A stretch of 64,000 nucleotides of DNA from positions 28,583,122 through 28,647,121 of the forward strand of contig NC_045129.1 in assembly GCF_007655135.1 (NCBI RefSeq), given 5' to 3'. The notes below the pieces were generated by a model that searched no databases, had not been told where the DNA came from, and saw only the letters and a list, made by a program, of their open reading frames with translations. Shown here piece by piece: positions 23,648 to 34,665 of this stretch (positions are counted from its first letter, which is position 1; the number at the start of each line of letters is the position of its first letter). The position numbers and the translations under genes were made by a program. This DNA is from Punica granatum (lineage: Eukaryota; Streptophyta; Magnoliopsida; Myrtales; Lythraceae).

Positions 23648-23650
23648 ATG
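23641..23650. other. Recombination junction gypsy / inverted Athila
   Basis: Left of here the sequence is plus-strand gypsy integrase. From GGATATCCTCC on, it is the Athila gag region identical in order to 43598 onward, which reads on the minus strand. A short overlap around GGATATCC may be microhomology used in the join. There is no LTR end at the break. Confidence 0.75.
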
Positions 23651-24049
23651 GATATCCTCCAAACTGATTTGATTGAACCATCTGGATGAGTGCCGACTTC
23701 AGTTCAAAGTTATTAGCTGGAATAGGGGCCTTCTGATCGCAGAACCCATAATAGTAGGTGCTGCATAGTCTCGAAGTGCTCTAGCAGCACCTTGTATTTG
23801 GCAGTTGATGTCATCATCTGCCATCTCAACTGCCTGCAATTCTTCCCTTCTTTTGTTCTCTCTTCTCAACCGATGCAAGGTGCGCTCTATCTCAGGATCT
23901 AATGGTTGAAGTTCAGCACTTCTACTCCTGCGCATAGAATACCTGCTAAGAGAACAAGAAATAAACACATAGTAAAGTGCGCCTAAATTAACAATAGAAC
24001 TAAAAGTGGTCTAATATTAAGTTAGTCCCCGACAATGGCGCCAAAAACT
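23648..24049 (-). pseudogene. Athila-like 5' internal fragment: PBS and truncated gag
   Basis: On the minus strand, after the PBS, gag starts at 23968 (MFISCSLSRYSMRRSRSAEL) and runs through DPEIERTLHRLRREN and DDDINCQIQGA. A one-base difference near 23725 shifts the frame relative to the fuller copy at 43915. The fragment is about 95% like 43598-43996. It ends at the gypsy junction, so only the first 90 or so codons remain. Confidence 0.9.
24026..24043 (-). other. Athila-like PBS (tRNA-Asp type), second copy
   Basis: Minus strand TGGCGCCATTGTCGGGGA resembles the tRNA-Asp primer site of Athila elements with two transitions. It lies 6 bases inside the LTR end at 24050. Confidence 0.85.
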
Positions 24050-25052
24050 TGATCCACTGCAAATATATATAAAGATAAGCGCAAATTCTACCAGCAAGTA
24101 TACTGGGTCAGATCAAGTAATGTAGTGATGAATAGAGTGTCGATCCCACGAGGATTAATTAAGTACTAAAGCTATATTAGATTCTATTATTATCTAAGCA
24201 ATTAAATTGAGAGAATTAAATAATTAACTACTAATCATCCTAAATCGTCACAAAGAGCAGAAAGATTACCCTAATTATCCCTAATGTCTTAGCGAATAAC
24301 TAACTAGAAACATTGCATTAATCCCTGGATAATCTCTAATTAAACTAATTAACGTAGCTTCCACATTTAACTAATTAGTCTAATCAAGAATTCCTAACAA
24401 ACACTATATCAACTCCCGTATCAATAGTGTTTCTAACAATTATAATCAATTAAGAATTAAAATTGAAATTATAGGAATTGCAATCATGAATCATTAACAC
24501 ATCTATTAATCCTATAACATGGCGACAATCATCATATTAGCTACCTAGGGTTTCATCATATTCCCACAAGAGAAGCTTAGAACATCATGGAATTGAAAAC
24601 ACAATTATAATTCAAAGAAGCCATTGCAATAGAATTCATATTCAGCAGTAAACTCAAGATATTGAATCCTAAAATAAAAACCCAACAATTCCTTTAAGGA
24701 TTTGTCTCTTCCACAATTCTTCGCTTCAAATCAATTGATCCAGGTGACGGCTCCAGACAAGACTCTCTCCAAAAACTCTCTAGGTTAAAAGAATGGTGAA
24801 AGATGGCTCCCCCCTCCAGGGTCTCCTATTCTTGTTATGAGGAGTATTTATATCCAAAACAAAAAAGATTTCCAAAAGATATAGGCTGGCTCCAAATTAC
24901 GCAAAACTCCTCAATATTGCTCGTAATTCCATCTAAGTCCTCAAAGACCTACAATATCAAATTACACATAATTAAGCACCAACTTCTTATAATTTCTATA
25001 AAATTAATAATAATTTAACATGAATTGCACAATAAAATATTAGTATAATATG
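24050..25052 (-). repeat. Athila-like LTR, main part (split by nested element)
   Basis: On the plus strand it begins TGATCCACTGC and runs to AATATG, where the Tat/Ogre-like element interrupts it. The remaining 9 bases (CCCTTATCA) are at 38206-38214. It matches the LTR at 43997-45244 but lacks a block of about 250 bp present there (about 44211-44460). It serves as 3' LTR of the element at 38215-43996 and also precedes a second PBS and gag. Confidence 0.9.
25048..25052. repeat. Target duplication ATATG, left
   Basis: ATATG abuts the left LTR of the nested element and recurs at 38201-38205. The uninterrupted reference at 45231-45235 has ATATG once. Confidence 0.95.
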
Positions 25053-27867
25053 TGTGCGCACCCGAATTTCATCTCGTCAGGGCACGCATGCGCAAGCCTA
25101 AATGCAACGCGGCTTGGGAGTGTCCACCTTCCCGGGGACGCGCGACGGACGCACGTGAGAAGGAGTCGCCACTACCTGTTTACGACCCGAAAGTCGAGGG
25201 CTGGTGAGTTGCCTAGGTCTAGGGGTACGGGGTACACCTAATTGCTAAGGCATATGGTCTGCGAAACCCGAGGTTCCGAATTCGGGGGTTCTGTTACATG
25301 CGAGCCTATATCTCGCATGCCCTATTGGTACTCTAACTTGTCTAGGCTTGCCATTTTTTACTTAATTACCGCTTAATTAAGTTCCGCTCATCTTACGCGT
25401 TTTGACACCGTAAATTCGAAGAAACACTCCGACCAGGATTCTTACATGAATAAACGTACAACATAAATCCTTACATTATCCTCTCAAATAAATAAAATAC
25501 AAATTACAACAACTGAATCCCGGTCGGTTTGCGTTCAGTCATTATCCTACTCGTGCTCACCGTGTGGTTTGAAAAGACTGAAATTGAAATTAAGGTGCGC
25601 ACTCGGTGTTTAGGGGATTAGATCCCGTAATCTACGATTAGGGCGTTGGACCCCATATGAATCGTATCCTAAAGGATCGGGCTCGACCCGCATAACAAAT
25701 GAGTGTGAAAATGTAACAAGTAAGCGCAAATAAACAAACAATGAGATTTTGTTATTGTCGAATTTACGTGAGTTAATCAATTATCATCCGGGGTATCTTG
25801 GCATACAAATCATACCCTAAAACAAACAAATAGGATGATGGATAGGGTATGTAGCATTCGGCATCATTTAACGGACCCGACAGACATGATGTCCATAGTC
25901 AAGTCTCGAATGAGTGGGTTATTTTTAGATTATTATGTATCGTGACAATATGGCTTTTACAGATTAATAGTACTTTCACATAAAACCCAAAACCTAACCC
26001 TCTATTTGACTATTACCCATGTTTGATTTAAGCCGAGTTTGAAAATAATCCGTTTTCCCATGTTTTAACCCGTTCTAAACACAAACCTACACTAGAGTGA
26101 CGGCAGGACAATGCCGGTAATCATGCCCTTGAATCGGTAAATATGTGTATGCATGAAAATCAAGATTACGTTGTACGTATCTCGGTGCTTTTAAAATTGT
26201 GAATTTTGAAAAGGGCATGACTAACAGTTCTTGAACTGTCGATGTGATTACAAATTATTAATCAGTTCGTACAATTTATTTAAAAGAGTCCAGTGATTTA
26301 ATTTAGCCAAATTTAACGTCCCGATTACCCCGTGTATAGAATTTTAGGTTAATTAGAAATTTACCGAATGCTTTGGTCTACGGATTTCGAGTCGTTGAGA
26401 TAGCCATTAGTTGACCGTCCGATAAACTCTAATTTCCGATATGATCACGTTGTATACATATAATTACAAAAATAAAATATTTAAATGGAGCACATACATT
26501 GTCCGTGGGTGATCCAAGTAGAAAAGGGTCGGATATTTTTAGAAAATGTCCAGGAGACTGAATTGAACAATTTTAAAAGAGCAGAGACTGATTTGAAAAT
26601 TCGGATGAAGTTTCGGGGACCAATTTGAAGATTATGAAAAAATTGGGGACTGTGTAAAAATTACTGAAAATGTCCCCAGAACTTGTTTGAAACGAATTTG
26701 AAAATCTGGACTGATCTGGAAACGGAACAAATGGCCCCAAGACTAAACTGAAACAACTTGGAAAGTTCCTTGGGATGCTTGAAAAAATTCTGGGAATTCC
26801 AGGACTGATTGGAAAATAGTAAAATGATTGGGACTTGATTGAAAAGAAATTTTGAAATTCGGGGCAGATTTGAAAAAGGTGAAAAATGGCCCCGGGACTA
26901 AACTGAAACAACTTGGAAAGTTTTTTTGGGATGCTTGAAAAATTTCAAAAAATCCAAGGACTGATTGGAAAATAGTAAAATGACCGGGACTTGATTGAAA
27001 ATAATTTTTAGAGTTCGGGGCAGATTTGAAAAAAATAAAATGCGTCCTCTGGATTGAAATGTGACAAAACGGAAAGTTCGTAAAATCGAGTTCGGGACAA
27101 ATTCGATCACCCACGCGACCCATGAACACTCATTTCACATTATATCCATCAAGCAAGCATTAATATTCAGGAAAGGACCCCTAATCATGCCACTAAGTCG
27201 AGAATTTACCTAGTTCGGAAAGTTGAGGGGTGGTTCTGTAAAAAATAAAAAATTAGAAAATTTCGTCGGCGAGTTGGGCGGCTGGGTTGCTGGGCCGAGT
27301 TGGGCCGAATGGACCGCTGGGCTGGGCTGGGCCGAACGCTAACGGGCTGCCGCTGCTGGACTGGGCCGGGCCGTTGTTGGACTGAGCCGCCGCTGCCGGA
27401 TTGTGCCGCAAGCTGGGCTGCTCGGGGTGTGCATCTGTTCAACCCGAAATCACGAAATCCCGATTAGGAAAGAAATGGCGAAAATAGAGAGAAAGAGAGG
27501 GATGGTCCGGGATATTGATGCGAGGAAAGGAGCTCCAGGAATCAATTGTGAGCTGGAGGAGAAGAGAAGAGTCGAGGGCGAGTTCCAGATCGAGCTGAGG
27601 GTCTCAGTCCGAGTTCGAGCTCCGAGTTTCTGAGGGCGTGTGAGCTGAGGGAGAGTCAGGTGAAGGCGTCGTGTGCTGAGGGCATTCGGGATCCGGGAGC
27701 TGTGTGTGTCCCGATCGACGAGCTCCGGATCGTTCCCAGAATCGGCGAGCCCTCCTCCTCGATGAGGTGAAGATTTCTTTTTGTTTTAGAGAATCGGCGA
27801 GCCCCCGAGATTTTTTCGTTCGTCCGTTTTCCAAATCCCGAGCCGCGAGTTTTTTTGTTCCGAAAAA

Positions 27868-27905
<38 letters not shown>

Positions 27906-28492
27906 CGTGCACGAAATTCGTTGGCGTGTGCAGAGGTTAGCGTGTGGCGGGCTCGGGTCAGGAGGCGCGGCCGCGGTCACGGGCTCGGTCATCCCTGCAA
28001 GGAGGAAGAAAAAAAGAAAAAAAAAAGCTGAGAGGAAAGGAGGAAGAAAAAGAACAGGAACCTGGGGGCTTTGAGTCAACGGTCAGAACTCGTTTGACTT
28101 CTGAGCGGTTTTGACTTTTTTTTTTTTGAATTCAAATTCGACGCGCGTACAAAATTGAAAATTCCGTCTTCTTGATCGGACGTCGGAAAAATGATTCAGG
28201 ACCGCCATCGTGCTCAGAAAAATTCGTTGATCGATATTATGCAATAAAATTATTTTCAATCTCGAATTTTGTTCCGAATTTTGAAAATTGACGTCAATGT
28301 ACGCGAAATTCGAAATCGTCTCAAATAGCATTATTTTTGAATTAACATAAAATTGGTGTTAAATTCGGGAAATTTGCTGTTTCCAAAATGTCGCAAATAC
28401 TCGAGTAATTAATCGGAAATACTTCCCTTACGGGTGGCAAAAATGACGATTTTGCCCATCTGGAGCCGGTGGACCAAAATTGGGTGCTGACA
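25053..28492 (-). repeat. Tat/Ogre-like 3' LTR, copy A (3440 bp)
   Basis: Plus-strand ends TGTGCGCACCC and GGGTGCTGACA. It contains an imperfect internal repeat of about 155 bp (26570-27060, anchor CTAAACTGAAACAACTTGG at 26743 and 26898), a TGGGCCG-rich stretch (27260-27420) and a GA microsatellite near 27870-27901. Open frames across the internal repeat are artefacts of its biased composition. Confidence 0.93.
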
Positions 28493-28511
28493 GCTTGTCC
28501 CTCTTTGGTTG
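28493..28511 (-). other. Polypurine tract, copy A
   Basis: Minus strand CAACCAAAGAGGGACAAGC abuts the 3' LTR. The same tract with one change is at 62203-62221 in copy B. Confidence 0.8.
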
Positions 28512-28719
28512 CGTGCCCGAATAGAAGATGTAACCAAAGATTATGAGAAGCACACATTTTGGTCCTGGCGACTGTCTTGGTATCACTCTCTGTAATCGCT
28601 TGCTCCTTTGCCTTGGATGTGTGGGAGAAATCATGCAAGTGTACAAACCTGCCACGAAACGGCAACGTGGTTGAGGGATAGAAATTATGAAACAGTAGAT
28701 GAGGGGTCTGAGCCCGCAA

Positions 28720-29612
28720 AACGGTAAAGTGCTAGGCCGGAGCCCGTGTAAAGCCGTAAAGTGCTGGGCCGAGGCCCGTGGGAAGTAGTAAAGTGCTGAG
28801 CCGAGGCCCGTGGGAAGTAGTAAAATGCTGGGTCGAGGCCCGTGGAAAGCAGTAAAGTGCTAGGCCGAAGCCCGTGGACGCGGAATTCGGAACGAAGTAA
28901 AGATGGACACGGAGTTCGAAAAGCTGTAAAGATGGACACGAAGTCCGAAAAGCAGTAAAGATGGACGCGAAGTCCGTGGACGCGAAGTCCGAAAAGCAAT
29001 AAAGATGGACGCGAAGTCCGAAAAGCAGTAAAGATTGACGCGAAGTCCAAAAAGCAGTAAAGATGGACACGAAATCCTGGACACGGAGTCCGAAAAGCAG
29101 TAAAGATGGACGCGAAGCCCGAAAAGCAGTAAAGATGGACGCGAAGTCCGAAAAACAGTAAAGATGGACGCGAAGTCCAAAAAGCAGTAAAGATGGACGC
29201 GAAGTCCGAAAAGCAGTAAAGATGGACACGAAGTCCTGGACACGGAGTCTGAAAAGTAGTACAGATGGACGCGAAGTCCGAAAAGCAGTAAAAATTGACG
29301 CGAAGTCCGTGGACGCGAAGTCCGAAAAGCAATAAAGATGGACGCGAAGTCCGAAAAGCAGTAAAGATGGACGCGAAGTCCGAAAAACAGTAAAGATGGA
29401 CGCGAAGTTTGTGGACGCGAAGTCCGAAAAGCAATAAAGATGGACGCGAAGTCCAAAAAGCAGTAAAGATGGACGCGACGTCCGTGGACGCGAAGTCCAG
29501 AAAGCTGTAAACGTGGACGCGAAGTCCGGAAAGCAGTAAATGTAGACACGAAATCCGTGGACGCGAAGTCCAGAAAGCTGTAAATGTGGACGCGAAGTCC
29601 AAAAAGTAGTAA
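28720..29612 (-). repeat. 29-bp minisatellite, copy A (about 30 units)
   Basis: The unit on the minus strand contains TTTACTGC, a short T/C-rich spacer and GGACTTCGCGTCC, 29 bp in all. Some units carry a 14-bp half-unit repeat of GGACTTCGCGTCCA. At 28720-28880 the units keep the 29-bp length but swap the GGAC core for GGGCC-type sequence, resembling the other array. The sense strand has no stop in any frame, so long open frames (for example 28685-29824) cover it with a 29-residue period built from all three frames. Confidence 0.93.
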
Positions 29613-32600
29613 ATGTAAGTTGATAGGAGAATGTAGGAAATGCTGAAGCAAAGATAATTGCTAGGGAATGGTGCAAAGCGCTGAAAATGGGAGCTTGGCA
29701 TTGGGTCGGGACAAGCTGGTATGGTGCAGCAGTAGGCGTGGCCTGCAGTTTGTCGCATGATTGGGCGCGTGCTGGATGACTTGTGTCGCGCACTTGGCGG
29801 GGATGGTCTGATCGCTGTGTTCACCGGGGATGCTGTTGCTTATGAATGTTGCCATAGTGAAGCGGTGGTGGGGGTTAGACTAACTCTCGGGACTAAGACG
29901 CATCTTGTCTCAGTGGAGAGTGAGGATTGCACGTGGTTCTCCCGCAAAGATGGCATCACTTTCCATTAGTCATGTGAATGGTGGTGTACGCTGAATGTGC
30001 AGGGCTAATGCTACCCCAAATGTGCCGATCTGCCGGAGGCCGGCCTCGCCACTAGGGCGGTTGCTCGTTGCTCCGCCGGATGTCGGCTCTGTCGCAAGGG
30101 CGAGTGTAGTTTGCTGGGGATGCCCCGGTCTTGCGATGAAAGACTCGAGTTCTAGACAAAGTGCCCACGTATCCCGAGAGATGGGGAATCAGAGTCCGCC
30201 GTAGTTCCCGCGTTTATTGTACCTGTGATCCTAACATCATTAGTAAGTCATGGGATTACTAGCAATTTATAAGCACAGGTAAAAGAATGTGTTCGCGATG
30301 CATGTTCTTCAGTTTCGAGTCGCCTGGACGACCCGTAGAGAGTTTTTGCTTTGGCAATGCGAATGAGATCCCATTTTCGAAGGCCTCAATGCGAGGCCTC
30401 CTGTTGACCCTGCACGAGCATATCGAGACATTCTCAATGATGCCCTAATGGCTCTGTCTATTATTCGACGCGCCCGTCGGCTTAGGACCCCTCTCGTCAG
30501 GGTACCGTAGGGCAGCTGCGCTTGTGACCCGCATGGGGATTTCTGTACAAATTTGGTTAGACCTCAGTTTATTCATTTTCAAAGTGTTATGACTTGACTC
30601 CCAAAGATGAGTGTCTAGGATTTTGGCTTTGTGATAGCCGATTGTAGGGTGGCTATGACCCATTTAGAGTCATTTATGAGCCGAGAGAAAAGAGAAGCAT
30701 GGGGAGCACGTTGTGCCAAGCTAAAAGGATACACAGATTCACGCCTTCAGTGAGATGTACCCCCCTTTCTCTTCCATCCTCCAGTTGGTGTTGGCTGTCT
30801 TGAACTGCTTGGATTGGGTGCTTGGTCGCCCGCTGTGCTTGAGGAAGAATCCGCCTTGGACAGTTGAGTCGTGCGAAGAGAGCCGATCGGGGATCGTGTT
30901 GGAGTAGATAACCTGGCCAATTCCCTTGGGGATCCTTGGTCTGCGCAGTGTGCGAGAGCCTAAGGTGACTGTTTTGTTTATCTCTCATTTTACTCTCCTT
31001 TTGCTACGGTTACCCACCTCGGGGCCGTACCTCTCAACCTAAAGGGGATGAACTCTCCTTTTGCCACGGCCGCCCACAAGGGGTTTCCGGTCGTGCCTCT
31101 CTTGTGCCCTAATTTTTGCCTAGGCCGCCCCGAAAAGGGATTTTCGACCTAGTGGGCTCGACTCTTTTGTCTCTCGAGTTTGCAAGGGCGAAGGGTTCGA
31201 AGGATTCGACCTCTGAGTGCGTTGTGTTCTGTCTCCGTCGAGGAGTTGCGTCTGCTGCTCCCCTTTTTGTCGGGGTTTGTCGATTTCTTCTTCGAATTGG
31301 CGGTGCCGGAGTTTTATATCTCGGCGGTGCTTTGTTTTGTTCATTGGCGGGTTTTTCCTGCGTCTTTTCTCTCTCTCTTCATTGGCGGGTTTTTCCCGCT
31401 TCTTTTCGCTCTGGTTTTTTTTTTCTTGCAGCTGGGGTTTGTTTTGTGCCCCATGTCTTTGTTTGAAACTTCACGATTTTGCATCGCCGAGGCCGCTTTG
31501 ATGTGCTTCGCCTCGTGGAGACTTGTTGTGTGTTACTAGCCCTATTTTGTGAGTACCGGCTTTCTTGGAAGTTTGACTCTCGCACACTTGGAAGTCGAAC
31601 TCCGTGTCATTTGCCCTTGCAAGCATTACATGTGAACTTCCCTTGTTTTCTAGGAAAAGAAAATGTCAAATTGCCCCATGTGGAATAGGGAACCAAGGTT
31701 GTCTCGGCGCGAATGTTGAACGGGGATGCCCTGGTCTTCATTTGTTGAAGTGGCCCGTGGTAGGCCCCTGGTGTGATGTCTCCGATCATCTCTTGTTGTT
31801 CTTTACAGCGCCTGCCTCTTGGAGGGTGCACACTGTTGAAGCCACTGGATGTTCGAGGAAGACGGTTGCATCAATGTTGAGTGATTCGCTCGATTGTCCT
31901 TGTTTTCGACTTCATAGGGGGGGTACCTCATCGTCGGACACCTCCCTCGTCCAAGTATAAGGAAAGGATCCGAGACAAGTTCTCAAGGAAGCGTGAACTC
32001 GTGCATCGCTCTTCGTCGGTGGTCAATGTGCCCCTGTGAAGGATGACAAAGAAGACAATGCATTATGCGATTATGTGAGGAATATGAGGTGGTCCCATAA
32101 GAAAATCCCTTTTTGTCCCGCGCGCGACCCATGGGGTGCCACGTGTAGGTGGCATTTGTTTCTGGGAATCTAATCATCACTACTCTGGAGTGGTTAGACC
32201 GTGACTAAAGTCACATAAACATATTTTCCCTATTTGCGAGTAAGCATGCGCAGTCGTCCTAGGGAAAGCTCGAGGAGTCGGGTCCCATGAGGACAAGCGA
32301 GTCGAACAGGTCCAACAAAACTAATAGGGCGTTGCAAAGACTGTCCTAATGCTCCATTGAAGGATTTGTTCATGTCGAGAGCCCATTTGTGGGAATGCAT
32401 TTAAATTAAAGCAAAAGAGAGTTTAAAGAAGACTGCGCATGTTGCCCCCGTATTCAATCGGCGACCACAACAGAGGTGAATGAGATCCATTCTTTGATCG
32501 GAGGCCTGATCGTGCTGGTATCTCTTGCGATCGAGAGTTGGGTCATGCTCTGCTTGTGGAGTTGTCACTTCCGGTCTTTGCAGCGAAAGGATTAGACTTG

Positions 32601-32640
32601 CTCCTCGAAGTATCGCTTGGATGAATTTGAATCCAAGTCG
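29613..32640 (-). other. Conserved non-coding interior, copy A
   Basis: About 3 kb without a convincing gene. It is colinear, in reverse, with 58091-60990 of copy B. Shared landmarks include CAATTTGACATTTTC-type sequence (about 31660), the GAAAAACCCGCCAATGAA repeats (31345-31400) and the ACCTCGGGGCCG block (31015). Conservation of order between two diverged elements suggests it carries signals for replication or packaging, but that is inference. Confidence 0.6.
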
Positions 32641-33035
32641 ATTTTGGATTTCAGATGAGCCTAAAAGCAGTAAATGCCAGGTGTCAAAGGCTGAATGTAG
32701 TAAATGCTGGGTCGGAGCACAAAAACAGTAAATGCTGAGCTGGGGCCCGAAAGTAGTAAATGCAAGACCGAGACCCGATACGGGGCCGAAGCTCAAAAGT
32801 GGGGCTGAAGCCCGATGAGGGGCCGAAACCCAAAAGTGGGGTCGAAGCCCGATGCAAGGCCAAAACCCAAAAGCGGGCCCGAAGCCCGATGCAGTAAATA
32901 CGGGGCCGGAGCTCGATGCGGGGCTGAAGCTCGATGCAGTAAATGCGGGGTCGGAGCCCGATGCAGGGCCAAAGCCCGATGTGGGGCCGGAGCCCAATGC
33001 AATAAATGCGTGCTCGATAAGAAAGTGCAAGAGAT
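32641..33035 (-). repeat. GGGCC-type repeat array, copy A
   Basis: Irregular units of roughly 14-28 bp alternate CATTTACTGC with CGGGCTCCGGCCCC variants on the minus strand. It is colinear with 57775-58090. Frames crossing it on both strands come from the repeat. Confidence 0.85.
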
Positions 33036-33725
33036 GCAAAAGCAAAGGTCAATGTTGAGGAACAGTGCAGGGCACTGCAAAGCGGTGACTCTGATTTTTC
33101 TTGCGGTCTTGCTTTATGGAGTAAGGATGGAGACTTAGTGTTGAAATCCCAAGGAGCTGGATGAGAGACGTTTGTTGTCTCAATTGTGGTCACTCAATAT
33201 TCAGGCTGTCTTCTTATTGAGAATTTCCTGCAATGGGAAAAGAAAACAATGAAATAGCATAAACTGTTCAAGATTTCAATGCAAGAGTGTAGGGAAGCGA
33301 ACTGGCCTGGTAGGCGTCGTGCGAGCGTGCCGGGGGTGTGTGCATGGGTAAGGTGAAGGCATGCTCGCACGACGCGGGAGGTCGCACTCGGTTGTGCTGG
33401 TAGATGTGCTCAGTTGCGCGAAGAAACATGTACGCGATCACGCGATGATTCTTAGTTGCGTGGGATTAGTGAGAAGCTAGCTTTGCCAAGGAAGGTGCAT
33501 TGGTCCTCGGGCCACGGCTCGCCTTGCCGTGGAGGGAGGGTGAAGGTCGCGGTTGGTCTACCTGCGAAGGAGGTCTTTCACTTACTTGTATGGTGGGGTG
33601 TTAGCTGTTATGTAAAATAGTAAATGAGTAGGATGCATGCGATGCGTGAGTTTTCCAAAACTAATGCCGTCATTCAAATTGACTCAAAAGTTCAAAGTAC
33701 AATGTAAATTTTGTAAAATAAAGCC
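33036..33725 (-). other. Spacer between ORF remnant and repeat array, copy A
   Basis: Non-coding. At 33233 the minus strand has a pyrimidine stretch ending CCCATTGCAG before GAAATTCTCAA, matching CCTATTGCAG and GAAATTCTCAA at about 57560 in copy B. That is a conserved 3' splice-site-like sequence. The rest is colinear with 57061-57740. Confidence 0.5.
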
Positions 33726-34100
33726 CTAAGCCGATCTTCCACCACACTCGAAGTTTGAGCTAGCGCGGCATTGGAAAGCACCGATTCTAAGCGAGGGCCT
33801 TGCAGAGACATCTATCATAGAGCGCATGTGTGGGTCTCTACGAGCCCTCTTCCTAGACCTCTCCAGGACGGCGTTCGCTCGTGCGGGCTCTTTCTGAAGT
33901 TGTGGTTGACCAACGAATTCCTCATCTCTCAACAATCTCTCAGTGATCGGTCCTAGTGTTGGTGAGGTCAATCATAGTGGCTGTGCTCGAAGGAAAGGGT
34001 GTCCTGGGAGACGTGTGGCATGCATCCTGTGGCGAGTCGGTGAGGTCCTCGTAGATTGGCGGGTTCTATCGAGGTGCGAGCAAGAGGTCTAGTGAGGCGT
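33726..34100 (-). pseudogene. Remnant of DUF7745/Ogre ORF1-like gene, copy A
   Basis: Only the 3' end survives. The minus strand encodes a short stretch ending VLERSRKRARRDPH, matching ALERSRKRARGGPH at the C-terminus of the longer ORF in copy B. The large globular domain present in copy B is missing. After the conserved start context CTTGGTAAGAGA (about 34101) the sequence soon departs from copy B. So copy A probably cannot make the protein. Confidence 0.75.
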
Positions 34101-34643
34101 CTCTTACCAAGACGAAAGGAAGATCGACTTAGCACTCGTCCATAAGAATGACACCCTAATTTTGTAAAATAGATTATGCATGTGTGCGAAGAAAGTAAAT
34201 GCCTACGGCTTAGTACAAATTACAAGGTACATCACTCTTGAAACAGAAAAGACTCAAGTGGCACGCAGGCCAACTCGATGGACTGTTCGTCGAAGCCGGG
34301 TTAGAGGATGGCATGGAGTTCCTGCAAAATGCATGGTTTTAGTGCTACGTAAGGATGGGGGCTCCCGACTCAAGGGTATCAATTTCTTAAAACCGAGCGG
34401 GATTCTTTTCAAGGCCTAAGCGGTAGTCGAACTGCGCGCCGTACCCCTACTTCGAACCCCTATCTAACCTATGCTCCTATTACCGGTCGTGGGACGCGAC
34501 CCATAGGTATCTAGAAAGCGAGTATGATATGTAATGCGTGCGCGGGAAATAAAAGTGCGTAAAATAGATAAGCGAAAAATTGCGGAAAGCGATAAATAAA
34601 CAAGCAAACAAAGCAAGCGGAAATGAGCTTGAACCCTCTAAGT
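34101..34643 (-). other. Leader between PBS and ORF remnant, copy A
   Basis: Colinear with 55066-55617 of copy B. Shared landmarks are CGGTAATAGGGGCATAGGTT, GGGGTACGGCGCGCAGTTCG and GCCTTGAAAAG. No convincing gene is visible. Confidence 0.6.
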
Positions 34644-34663
34644 GTCCCCAGTGGAGTTGCCAA
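34644..34663 (-). other. Ogre-type primer binding site, copy A
   Basis: Minus strand TTGGCAACTCCACTGGGGAC, two bases inside the 5' LTR. It resembles the PBS of Tat/Ogre elements, reported to use tRNA-Arg. I have not aligned it to a tRNA. Confidence 0.75.
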
Positions 34664-34665
34664 GT

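Larger units (their letters stand above)
19763..23650 (+). mobile_element. Truncated Ty3/gypsy retrotransposon, plus strand
   Basis: A 5' LTR, PBS, gag, protease, RT, RNase H and the start of integrase are present. The sequence then switches abruptly, near 23641-23650, to inverted Athila gag DNA. The integrase core, any chromodomain and the 3' LTR are missing. The CDEKFVPGHRC-type knuckle and the RT type suggest a chromovirus (inference; the diagnostic C-terminus is lost). Confidence 0.92.

Noticed and set aside
26573..27129. Phe/Ser/Pro-rich frames in the long LTRs (also near 36283-36756, 52949-53221 and 63157-63723)
   Set aside because: They arise from an imperfect internal LTR repeat with biased composition, occur in every LTR copy and match no family.
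28685..29824. 379-codon minus-strand open frame and two overlapping long frames
   Set aside because: They cover the 29-bp minisatellite. Openness in all three frames comes from a unit without stops, so I report the repeat and discuss the frames as a finding, not as a gene.
30674..32180. Cluster of 60-120 codon frames on both strands of the Ogre-like interior
   Set aside because: Mutually overlapping, no domains, and not consistently preserved between copies A and B.
32401..33193. Frames on both strands of the GGGCC array
   Set aside because: Products of the repeat; the strand-symmetric openness argues against a gene.
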